Under the pieces are notes generated by a model that ran no database searches, was not told the origin of the DNA, and saw only the letters and a list, made by a program, of their open reading frames with translations. A DNA stretch of 64,000 bases from Phoronis australis. Lineage: Eukaryota; Phoronida; Phoronidae. The stretch lies in the NCBI GenBank assembly GCA_002633005.1, contig NMRA01000628.1, positions 166,359 through 230,358 of the forward strand, written 5' to 3'. This document shows positions 49,143-60,078 of the stretch, one piece after another (the first letter of the stretch is position 1; the number at the start of each line of letters is the position of its first letter). A program made the position numbers and the translations under genes.

Positions 49143-49147
49143 AATCT
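48189..49147 (-). CDS. First coding exon of the synaptotagmin-like gene: membrane anchor, linker and C2A
   Basis: The exon opens after a pyrimidine-rich acceptor (TATTTTCAG, AG at 49148-49149). The first ATG is at 49142, directly followed by a second, with no upstream in-frame Met in the exon, so a 5' UTR intron is implied. Residues ~4-29 form a hydrophobic membrane segment. It is followed by a basic stretch with Cys at 37, 39 and 43, suited to palmitoylation. The linker (~50-190) is Ser/Arg- and acid-rich. C2A covers ~190-318, with recognisable strands KLYVEIKNL, VCLKLHLLP, FDETFEF, GSLRIVVYG and RFIGEV. Positions that are Asp in Ca2+-binding C2 domains are mostly absent: the loop before FIGEV reads GKEPGKTRDR. 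The exon ends after RLKK at a strong GTAAGT donor (48183-48188), phase 0. Confidence 0.85.
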
Positions 49148-49149
49148 CT

Positions 49150-51020
49150 GAAAATACACAAGTAAATCTCTAACTTTTAGTTTATCATATCCTGCATCAG
49201 CCGTGAATACTCTGAACAGAAACGTTCCACTTTGCAACATAATCTGCACTTTCATTAAGTGATTAAACATCTCGTTCATATACTGCGAACAACTCCTCCA
49301 GTGAGAGGGAAAGAGCCAATCAGGTAGCACGAGGCTTCTAATTGGCAATGAATGTCGGAATGCCTCTTCTTTTTCTGAATAATACCTTGCGGTAGGTTAA
49401 CAATTCTCGCGTGTATATTTTGTTTACCTAGTATCACGGCAGAAATTGAAATTGATCTTTCCGCTCTAAGCGCAAACCCCGTGATCTGACATGCGTGTTA
49501 GAAAATAGTCTTGTACACACTCATGTATATGTATATTGCACATCACACAGAGAATGGCCCACGTTTTACTTAGCTCTGGCAGCGTAGCATGTTTGTCGAT
49601 CGTCCTGCAGTCGTGATTGCCTAGCGAAGTATTTGGCGTTTTTTCAGTGTTTTGGGTGAGTATTATTCAAAATAACGACACGGCGAAACTGCCACCCACT
49701 CGAGATCTTACATAAAATAATACCAACGACTTCTCATTGACTGATTGGTCGATATGTTTGTTTAGCGAGTATAAGCGAGTTTGAAAGCGAAGTCTCTTAT
49801 GAACTATCAACAGACGATAAAAATACGCTAAGGGTAATGACACAATACGGAGACGAGATGACTCCAAACGCCAATTATTGGCACATGTATATTGTATATT
49901 TTTGTCTCGGCTCGAGTATTCAAACTGATCAAAATCATTTAAATGGCGAAGAAAATTGAACGGCTGCCAACCGATTCCGTCTGCGCACATTAAGTTCTAG
50001 TGTGTAACAGCTTTGAAAATTCAGTGTTTTTGGAGATTTGCGATTTTATTTCACATGGAGCAACAATTATGCATATACATCTACACTAGACTATGACAGA
50101 GCAAGTTTGGGAGGAAATCTCAAAACCTGATCCATTTCTTTTTGTATTTCTTCACATTTCTGAACGTGGCAAATGTAAATGCAACATTTTCAATGCACGA
50201 TTTGACTACAGTAAAAGTAAGCAAGATTTAGCTCTAGACCCGACCAATGAAGAATAAGTGGCGCTCAGAAGGAAGAGCAGAATGAAACATAGGATTTCAG
50301 TTGGTGTAACATCGTGCGATGAAAGCAATGCCAAGTGATCATATACATTTTGATCAATGGGCTTCATTTCTGGTGTTTTTCCTTACACGGAAAACTTTTA
50401 ATCTCGATTAAAATGGTTCTCTGCCGAGCTATTCTTCAGCGGATTCACTAAATGTCGTCTTTTCTACATCACTGCTTGGCAGTTTTCGGTCTGCTGTCTC
50501 GCGGTCGAGCCGGTCGCGCCACCTGGCGACTAAGATTTCAGGTAAATCGTTGCCTACGGCATGAATTTTAATCAAAATCTACAAGGTGCGTGTTCACAAA
50601 CTGGCAGGTTAGAGATTTGTGAGATCTCGCCAATGGATTAACGGATATTCGGTCCACAAGTTGCTAATTAACCAATGAAACGTATATATCCATCTACATA
50701 TTCACACAACAGGTGGCGAAAAAAACACTTGTCACACAAACACCAAACTGTGGAAAGGTCACGTTTGTTTCTACATTAGATATTCTGGGCCCATTTGCAT
50801 AAAATATATGTTATACGCCGTATAGCAACAATGACGTAGCTTTACCACGCATTAGGTTGTTATTGTTGAACAGTGCACCTGACGTCATGCAACAAACAAA
50901 CTTATCCAGCGGATAATTTTGAAGTGTTATGAAACCCAGCGCTGATAGTCAGTGCCGCTATCCGAATTCATTAAATAGCTGGTGATTGTAAAGAGGACTG
51001 TATTTTTATTCACACTCTCA
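49150..51020. other. Upstream of the synaptotagmin-like gene; non-coding
   Basis: This region should hold the 5' UTR exon and promoter. A minus-strand donor-like CTAG|GTAAAC ends at about 49,430, which would leave a ~280-nt 5' UTR intron. This is a suggestion only. The 107-codon frame at 49667-49990 is unrecognised. Confidence 0.35.
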
Positions 51021-51024
51021 CCTG

Positions 51025-51286
51025 CATGCATTCGCGAACCCAGTCTATAAAGTGGGAACTCGAATTTTTAAGAATGTGGACCTTTTACTAAAAAAAACGG
51101 AGTACGTTCACAGCTGTTAATTCTACATTCGCTGAATGTAGGTACATGTAGTTACAGACTTTTCAGTGGACTTTTGTCTCGTTTTATACTTTTTCGGAGT
51201 TTTCGGTTCTCTGAGGCGGAACTTTTTGCCCACTTCCAAAATAGGTTGCTAGTTAGAGANCCCCCCCCCCCCTGCGTGTGCGCATG
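51025..51286 (+). mobile_element. MITE family M1, copy E
   Basis: Left end CATGCATTCGCGAACCCAG, body with GAATGTGGACCTTTTACTAA and GAGGCGGAACTTTTTGCCC, right end TGTGCGCATG. A run of C with one N at 51260 sits where copy B has its homopolymer, so the exact length there is uncertain. Confidence 0.75.
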
Positions 51287-51289
51287 TAA

Positions 51290-53330
51290 CATGTGCCTTA
51301 TTTAAGGTCGTGCTATTATTGACAAAGTGCCTGTAGCTTGCTAAGAGCAAATAAACATTCAAAGTAGATTTTGACGACTTCATCGCACACAGGTTCATGT
51401 TTGGTCTATCATAATACGCAGGTTTATGCATAGTCTAGTATGGAAGCCAATAGGTACTATCGTCGTATCTTTTGCTTAACATTCAGTTGGCGCACGCACT
51501 TCAAATTCAATTGTACGCATAGGCGTCATTGGCCAACGTAGAAGGGCTGCTTGCGAGAATGTGTCGCCTGCTGTATTTAATCACTTCCAGGACACAAATC
51601 ACGAATCATAATACGTCAATGTCAAGATCCTGCACAGAGAAAAATGGCTTCAGAGAAGTGATAGGGAGGCTATGTTACTCAAATCACTCAATCCCTCACT
51701 TAACAAATAACGTGGAGATCGGTTTAAAGTGTCGTCTGCTTAGGATGAGAGAGTTTACGTGAGCTTGGTAACGAGATGATGTCGAGAGCCTGTGATAAAG
51801 CTAGAGACGACGGTTCCTGCTAATCTATAGCACCATCTTCCATCCGAAGGAAGCGTGAAGCCTCTTAGGTTCTAACAGATTAATTGTGTGAGTATTGATT
51901 AGCACACATAACGCAATTCGACATCAAATGAACTTAACTGGATAGCTCAACAACTACACTTTATTATAACTCTCACTTTAGCATACCCACGATCTGTTCA
52001 AATGGTATTTTTGCGAGTTTTCGCGTTCCATGTCCCTTTTAAGTCAGCCAGCAAAAATCAGCAGTTTTAGATTAAATAATAAAATTATTAACGATTGTGT
52101 GCTGGGTTTTCAGTAAAAAACCTGTCAGACGCAGGCGACCATAACCAAAGCATCAATATCAACCTTCTATTAAACTTAGTGATGGGAGTTCCAAGCTGAA
52201 TTTTGACACGACTCGGACATATTATGTGCTTATGTGTCCACCATCGGCTAGTAAATATTGCTTGATAACTCGCAATGCTGAACTCTAATATTACCATGGT
52301 AACTGCAGCCATGGTAACGAAATTCAAACGCTCTTAGTTGTACAGCTAGTCTCTCAATGGGTCCTGGTAAAAATATTAAAAATCTAGTTAACAAAGTCAA
52401 AAACTAAAATAATGAGCGAGAGACTATTCAATTATTAACGTTAGTAAATATTGCCCAGGTAACATGTCTTTACCATCAAAACCTTAATTACGAGACTAGT
52501 GGTGATTTGGCTGGGTGGGTATGAGAGAGAGACTGGGAAAGAATCAAGTTAAGTGTTATGTTCCAATGCAAAAACTTAAAGGCAACGGATTGATTTACAG
52601 AAAATGAAGACGAATTTCCGCCGAAAAATACTCTGCGAAAGACCGCTTTAAGTTTGGAAGAGGCTCTTAAAACTCCCTCTAACCAAGTTGGCCAAGCATA
52701 TGCTTTGCTAAATCTACGTTGAATTTCCATTGTATGGTCGTCCAAGAGATGAAAAAAATATCCCTTAAAAGTATATTAAACCCTTATTAAATTATGAACA
52801 GATAATAATCCCGACAATAAACAGCTCAGGTGTACATTCCTGAAACTAAATGATTATCCTGTAATTTTCATCAATCTTAACCAGTTTTGCGAAAGGTTGT
52901 AAATATTTTATTAGTGTCTGCTATATGTAGATAACCAAGTATATCTAACGCTTGGGGCGAGTAGAAAGATTGATGACGAAGCAAACGGTCCACTTTACGT
53001 CACTACATTTTAGAAATTCACAGTGAGTCCTTCGGAAGTTTCTTCAGTTTTAGTTCTGTTGAAAATTCAAGATGCTCATCTTGGATTGAACTCTCCTCTT
53101 TGGTGGAGACAGAAAAATACATTAAACGACATAACTATATTTCAAAATGATTTGTGTAACAAGGAAAGGATATCCAGCCCAGATTTTTGCCCTTTTGACC
53201 GATTTCTTGAATTTAAAATAAGTTTCCCTGCATTACGATGTTGAATTGTCCAACAGAACAAGTGCCTGAGGCGTGTGTTGCATTGTGGGTAAATCTATAA
53301 TAGAGAATGCTGGAACAAGTATGAACTGCC
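51290..53330. other. No gene seen
   Basis: Short frames only (77-85 codons), none recognisable. CATGGTAAC and GTTACCATG face each other near 52,295-52,320 as a small hairpin. Confidence 0.45.
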
Positions 53331-53404
53331 TCCCGTTCAGTAACACTAGAACCTCGCTAAAAAGCAAGACTTCGCGAGAACACGTGACTTTGACTAGGTT
53401 TTAG

Positions 53405-53876
53405 CTAGGTCCTAGCGTAGGTACTAGCGTCTACTGAACGCACGCCCGGACTGCCAGGCAATCACCTGGTGGCAAGACGGTCTCGTCCATTGGTGGGCTC
53501 ATCTAGAACTCAATGCTACAAAACAGGTTGTAGAAGCCGACATTTAGTGTGTCCTCCAACGAAGAGTAAGGCAAAGAAACAATTTAAGGGAACTTGGAAT
53601 AGCAGAGTAAGTTATTAGCAGAAATGGTCAGTTCAATACCTGTGTATGCTTTTGATGTTCGATACTACATCATCGGATGATGTAATGTCTTTTCTTCTTA
53701 AAGTACCGCGCCTGATTGCACGTGGAGATAATCTGATCGGATCTGAGTATAAAAATGTAATACACGCTTGATTTGGCTTACGAAGTACGGTATGTACTCG
53801 CTCTGAAGACATTAGTTCAGTATTCGTATACGGCAGGTCCTAGCGTAGGTCCTAGCGTCTACTGAACGCACGCCTG
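53405..53876. repeat. Direct repeat pair, about 42 bp
   Basis: AGGTCCTAGCGTAGGTACTA followed by GCGTCTACTGAACGCACGCC occurs near 53,409 and again near 53,834. The inverse GTTCAGTA also occurs at about 53,335, hinting at a small element with CGTTCAGTA-type ends. Confidence 0.6.
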
Positions 53877-53879
53877 GTC

Positions 53880-56250
53880 AATGTCGGAATTTCACGTTGG
53901 AAGATCATAACTAGAAGAAAGTGCAGCTTTACGGGAGATCATGACTTGAAATTATTTGAAAGCACTAATGATCAAGATGTCTCTGAAATTTACATAAGCC
54001 CAATCGGAAACATATTTTCCAACTATCCACGTCAATGTAATTACTTCAAGATCACCTGCCTTTTTCAATATTTACGTATAAACTGGTAACTTGTTACGTA
54101 CATCTGTGAGAATGAAAATCGAAATCTTGTCAGTGATGTCGTCACCTGTCCACTCTAATGATGCACACTATTCTAAAATACGATTGTGATACAGGGTGAC
54201 CCAAAAACTGGTCCGATTGAAAGCGATTTTCGACATTTCCTGCTTGATCAAAAATATTCCCATTATGTACTGGCAAAATATTCCAAATTTTAATCGTTGG
54301 TATAAGAATAGTCTTCATATATAACACAATATGCAATGAATTAAGGACATCTCCAACCTTATTCATAAAAATTGGCCATTTTTCAATATTTCACGTGTCT
54401 AGCAAAATACCAAATCTTCATTCTCGGGGAACTTCAAATACAAATAGATACCGCGTAGCGAGAAAAAAAGATTTAGCAGAACCTCACATTCGTGTGGATA
54501 TTTGTTTACTAATTATCCAAGGTCAAAGGTTAAAGGGCTTTCAATCAAATCTAATCTCCCGCCAGGCACAAAACAGCTTCGTATACCCTCAGTCCTTTCA
54601 TTCATAAAGTCGCCATAACATTGAGTCAACTTATGATAGAGTGGCCCCGGGGAAAACAGAGACAAAACATAGTTTTGAGCATCAAGGGAGTTGTGCGTCT
54701 ACGTGCATACGACTGTTGGCGTTGAAAACGACTGCTACCAGTCGCCCCAGGCTTCTGTGGTCATGAACACAGCAAGTTGTGAAAAGATAAATCCATACCC
54801 TAATTAATGAATTCAATTAATAAGTTGATATTTCGATATTTCGATCTCATGCTAACGACATACTTTAACCACCGATTCGATTTTTGTTATACATTTCTTA
54901 CTTGGTTTCGTATCAGTCCTCAGCACGTGACGTGAACAGGCTAACAGTGAACTGTGACCTACTTAGAAAGTAGGTCGTAAACAACAGTAAAAGTTAATTG
55001 GGAACGATACGTCTATTTGAGGTTTCAATGATAATTAATTTAATTATGCACCGCAAAATCAGTTGACATTGCGAGTGAACGTTGAAATAGCTATATGTTA
55101 TGTGTACCGAAAACAAGTTTTCACCGAATAATTAACCGGAGACTGAGATTTTCACTCGTCCCAGTTTAATCGGCTTTTTCTCGGCTTTGGCAAATCGACT
55201 TTATTTGAACTTAGGAACACTAACTAGTTCTCGAAAACGGTTTGGTGGACTTCGCTGAAACTTTCCCAAACTTAATATTTAGTCATCAGTCTCAAAACTC
55301 TATTAAGAGTTTTGATATAAAGGTCTAGTTTTTGCGCAATGTGACAAAGACGAATACGATTTCGTTTTTTGCAAAAAACCTTACTTTTTCGGAGTTGATT
55401 TGTCATAAAAACCAAACAAACAGACTAATTGAAAATTTCAACAAGCATTTTGAAGTAACTGGTGAAGATTTCATTTAAAAAGGTTTCATTAAAATCGACC
55501 GAGGCGTTATTTTGCTATGAATGAATCTTTCTTAAAATATAATTTTGACTTAAAAAGGTTTATACTTCAAAAAATAACGGAATGTAAATACAAAAAGAAT
55601 TTTTATATTTCCTGGTCTTTGTTCTTTCAGAAAATATATACTTTTAGTAGTTGACAAAGCTTACTCTTTGGATATACGAGTCAGAATGGAGGCCACTAAA
55701 TAAGGTTTTAGATAACCTTAACGACAGCATCGCCGCACAATAAATGCTAGAATTTCCTTTGTTTTGTATTTATAGGGCACAAAATGAACTTGTACAATCT
55801 GGAATGTTATTAAAACAGGAACAATTCGCACAAATCGGAATGCGAGTGTTCGCTATCCATTTCTCTTAAGTTTATAAAGTGTTAAGTTTGGTGGAATTCA
55901 CTTCCACGGCTAATCACGTGTTGCCAAACTGGAGAAACAAAATATGTGTATGCGCATGTTGTACAATAAGTGATGTTTTTTTGGAAAGAGCATCGGCTGG
56001 GAAGCAGCATTGACTCAATTATTATACATTAAGGTTCGTTTTCTAATACTTCAACTGAAATGAATCTGCTAATATTTTAGTTCACGTCACGTCTGGAAAC
56101 GGCCATGACATTCAAAGCACCTGACTGCGCTAGAAGGGCTCGATCAAAACCGCATACATGCGAGCGCTTCATCAAATAGTTATGCAAAGTAATTAATACA
56201 TGATCTCCCAAGTCACGAACATGGAAGCTTGAATCAGGATCCAATTATCC
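53880..56250. other. No gene seen
   Basis: AT-rich non-coding DNA. A stretch starting ACAGGGTGACCCAAAAACTG at 54,192 looks like the end of an interspersed repeat; a similar AGGGTGTCCCAAAA occurs at 59,756. Confidence 0.4.
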
Positions 56251-56256
56251 TGACAC

Positions 56257-57181
56257 AATTCAAGCAAATCCTAGTTAACACATGAAACCTCTGCAGCGAA
56301 GGCCAGATATCGGTTTTGACCTAGACGTACTGATACAGCGTTCGCAAGCCGTTTTATCAGACTGCAGGTGGGATATCTGTTCCGTCGTCTGGAAAATAAC
56401 ATGCGGCCTATCGTCAGGTGTTTTTTTTAAACTTTTTCATCGTCAGTCCTCAAATCAGATCACCTACTTGATTTTCTAAACGTAGAAGGCTACATGTACA
56501 TTGCAATGACGGTTTTGGCAAGGAACTGTTATCCCAACTGATTGCTTGTGATTGGTCAAAATATCGGCATTATGCACCTCAGTGATATGCAAATTGACAC
56601 AGATAATCAGAAGCAGGATTAAAGCGTCTGGTGTGTCAGCAACTGAACGCAGTATTAGTTTTTAGATGCACGTAGGCATACATGTACGCAAGGTGAATCC
56701 AGATTTGGGTTAAAGGAGTACATGTATATGTATGTACCCAAGTTCATTACGCTCTTGCCTACTAGACTGTCAAAAAGTGTGCTTTTAATTGCCAATGAAC
56801 CACTGTTGATTTGTTACAACAAAACAATATTTAAGAATAGTTAAATATATCAATCATTTATCCTCCGCACTTTGGGACTAATGTTGGATGGGATAGAATC
56901 CTTGAAGTTATTATTATTGGAGGATGGGATAGACTTCTTGAAGTTATAATTATTGTTGGATGGGATAAGAATTTTTAAGTTGTTACCTTTGACTTGGGCT
57001 TTAAGCCGTTTTGTTTTTGGGATTTTGTTACAATTTTGCCAATTCTAGCCGATGAATGCTTGACATTCGCTGAAATCAAGGTCGTTGAATACGCTGTATC
57101 AGTACGTCTACATGTAGGTCAAAACCAATATCCGGCCTTCGCTGCACAGGTTTCATGTGTTAACTAGGATTTGCTTGAATT
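56257..57181. mobile_element. 925-bp element with ~85-bp terminal inverted repeats
   Basis: AATTCAAGCAAATCCTAGTT at 56257 is mirrored by AACTAGGATTTGCTTGAATT ending at 57181. The inverted similarity continues inward through the GCGAAGGCC and CGTACTGATACAGCG blocks (to 56340 and from 57092). No transposase frame lies inside and no target duplication is clear. It contains a 36-bp minisatellite. Confidence 0.8.
56883..56993. repeat. 36-bp minisatellite, three copies
   Basis: Units contain GGATGGGATA followed by TTGAAGTTATTATTATTGG-like sequence. The motif GGATGGG occurs at 56886, 56922 and 56958. Confidence 0.75.
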
Positions 57182-58292
57182 CTGCCATGCATCCCGAGTG
57201 AAAAAAACGGAATAGTAAGAACGTACATGTACGCTCTAAATAGTCAAGTCTCGTTTACTACAATACAATGTGTTAAGTTTGGTTGTGTTCCATATATGTG
57301 TCGGTAGGGTGTGGGTTGGTGTCCCGATATTCTTAGCTGTGTCATTGAACTCTTGCAATGGGGTGCAAACTTTCGCACGTGACCTTTGTATTACATTATT
57401 AGAGCTTGTGATCACGAGACTAGCCGAATTGAGAATTTTTGGCTGTCTGCTCGACCGAGTTTTGATCGAGAGTTGTAGTTATCAAATAAAGCCTAATTTC
57501 CTCGCTTTATTTTCATTTTGTCAACCAAGACTCTTGAGGTACGGTTCTATACAATCAGCGATTTCTCTGAAAATCAGTCAATAAACTCGACATTTACACT
57601 ACTCATTATTTATACATGTACAGTACATGTAGACACCGACTTGTTGCCCTGAGTGGATGCCGGCAGCAGTTTGGCCTATAACTCTTCAGTTCCACTCGTA
57701 GAACCACTTTCGACAACCTTCCATACTACAATGATGCCTGGAGTTTTGCAACAAGAATTTTTAGGTGTTAAAATTACAGCATTTTACGCAATTACTGTTT
57801 TCTATTGTTTCTATAATTCATTTGTGTAATGTTTATAGGTTGCCCAGATGCAGTTTTTTGTTAATTCGATTTCAGTGAATTAGGCCAAATGTTTTCTGTT
57901 GTATTTACGAATACCAGTGAATCAAAGTTTTAAAAAATGAAAAGTTTGCCTTATAAGCGAAGCCAATCCAGTGCTTCCTGATGCTGATACCGTACACTGT
58001 ATATGGTTATTGCCCCACTCTTGACGGTCTGAACTACTTTTTTGAAATGTTTTACGCCATCCCGCCACACCATCGAAAAGTCCTGCTTTTTGCAGTAGGG
58101 CCAAAATACACATTATCATGTATACTATTGCAATTTTCCACGCTATATCGCCATATTTTCCAGTTCAACTAAAAAGAAAAAAAATCGGAACGTTTCATGG
58201 GTTTTTGCGGCCCACGCAATTTCCTATTTAAAGAAAAAACGCATTCTCGGGTGTTACATCTCCCGTTTGACAAAAACGCTGTCGGTACATCT

Positions 58293-58522
58293 CATCAGCG
58301 CACCCGGCCCAAAACATGGGGAGCTCGAATTTTGGGAATGCGGACATTTTACAGGGTACGTTCGGAACTATAAAAAGAGCATTCACCGAATTTTATAGTT
58401 TCTATCTTTTTAGTTGAATTTTGTCTCGTTTCCTACTTTATTGAAGCTTTTGTCTCTCTGAGGAGGACCCTTTTTCCCACTTCATCAGATGGGGGGTGAC
58501 TCGAGCCTCCCGAGCCCCCCTT
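58293..58522 (+). mobile_element. MITE family M1, copy F with flanking direct repeat
   Basis: Body blocks AGCGCACCCGGCCC, GAATGCGGACATTTTAC, TTGTCTCGTTTCCTACTTTA and GAGGAGGACCC match the other copies. A 9-bp direct repeat GGTACATCT flanks it (58284-58292 and 58523-58531), probably the target-site duplication (8 or 9 bp). Confidence 0.75.
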
Positions 58523-60011
58523 GGTACATCTGCGTGTGTTGCTGAAAACACTTCACACTTACATTTTGGATTAGACCCAGAAATCCCGCTTTTCAATCCT
58601 GTTATTCCGATTTTTCGTTCTTTAATGTTGACCGGGAAAGCAACGCAACAGGTATTCAAAATAACATTGTCTCTTTTTATGAGTAATGTTATTTTCCAGT
58701 TTTCAGTTTCTTTACTAACATAACAATCGTAAAAATGTCTTCCGTTGCCTCTTGCTTACCGTAACTGTACACTTTATGTATCAGGATCATTAACTTTTAC
58801 TTTCTAGAGAAAACAGTTTATTTCTTAACTTTTATATGAAGCCCTACACTGCAGTCAATGTCATGACCTATCCACAGTGAATTTCAAAGCTACAAGACGT
58901 TTGTCCATTTTATATCTATCAGAAAACCCATCTCTGCAATATAGTTAGATACTCGGGGTATTTTATAGTGTTTTTCGTAAACATTGTAACTGCATTCGGA
59001 ATTTTTACCGAAGAACGCATCAAATGGCACCAAAGGTCCAATTAAGTATAATATATACACATGTATAAGTTTGGATGAACGCCTGATAAAATTACCCATT
59101 GCAAGTGCGGGGATTTTATATTCTAAAACTCTTCCCTTAAAACGGTAGAAATCTTTTGAATCGTTGAAATTAATTCCCAAATTGCTTAACTAATCATTTA
59201 ATACAACTTCTCTGGTTCATTTCCTTGGTTATGTTACTACATGTATTACTCGCTGTTATTTTTTGCATTTTGGTAGCACTCCTGATATTTGGATATACAT
59301 GTAAATAATATTTTAAACCAGTCAGGTAATGACTTAGGAATTAAATTATTTAACATCCTTTGCTTAAGCTATAATCATAAAGATTTGGCAAAGGGCTTCT
59401 AATGATACAGGTATTGCTCTTGTGTAATTCGGTTGAAAAACGGCGAAGTTGCGAAAAGTTTAATGACAGTGAATTCCATAGGAATTACACAGACACCGGA
59501 ACAAACAAATGCAAACAACCCTCGTGCAGGCTCGGCGCAACCTCAGCGGCCGCAAGATCAAAGTTGACATTCAAAGGGCTAGAGGTCTATGGCTGTATGT
59601 ACTTCGAAGATATTTTATTCAGATGGTCATGCTGCATAAACTGAATATTTCAAAGTCCAACAGCCCTTCAATGTACAATACCTAAACTAACAAACCTTCA
59701 CACAGTCCACTGTATGCCTTCGAACGAAAGGTCATGAACCTTCAAATACATATGAAGGGTGTCCCAAAATTTCACACACAAAATGAACGAATACAAGAAA
59801 ATAACTTAGTTCATCTGGTAGTCATATTCTTGGAACCTCATTTTGCTCTGTTAGAAGTTGATCCTAACAGCATATACATTTCATATGTTTAGTTTTTCAA
59901 CTTCATTCTCTTAAAATATTCCTACGCGCCACAACATGAACACGGCTCTTTCAACTAGCACAGCTTTTGTTGAATTTTAATGCATTTTCCACCGGTGAAC
60001 AGTATGTCTTG

Positions 60012-60078
60012 GTCGCCATCACAGCGTTAGACAGCGTGTGGCAAGGTTTTAGGTTCGATTCCGCACTGATGAGTGTCT
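60012..60078 (+). repeat. tRNA-like sequence, possibly a SINE head
   Basis: GCGTTAGACAGCGTGTGGCA is followed by the B-box-like TAGGTTCGATTCC. No convincing acceptor stem or D-arm can be drawn, so it is a degenerate tRNA or tRNA-derived repeat rather than a functional gene. Confidence 0.3.

Noticed and set aside
57270-57584. 104-codon plus-strand frame, partly hydrophobic
   Set aside because: It does not resemble a known family, and the hydrophobicity follows from T-rich sequence.
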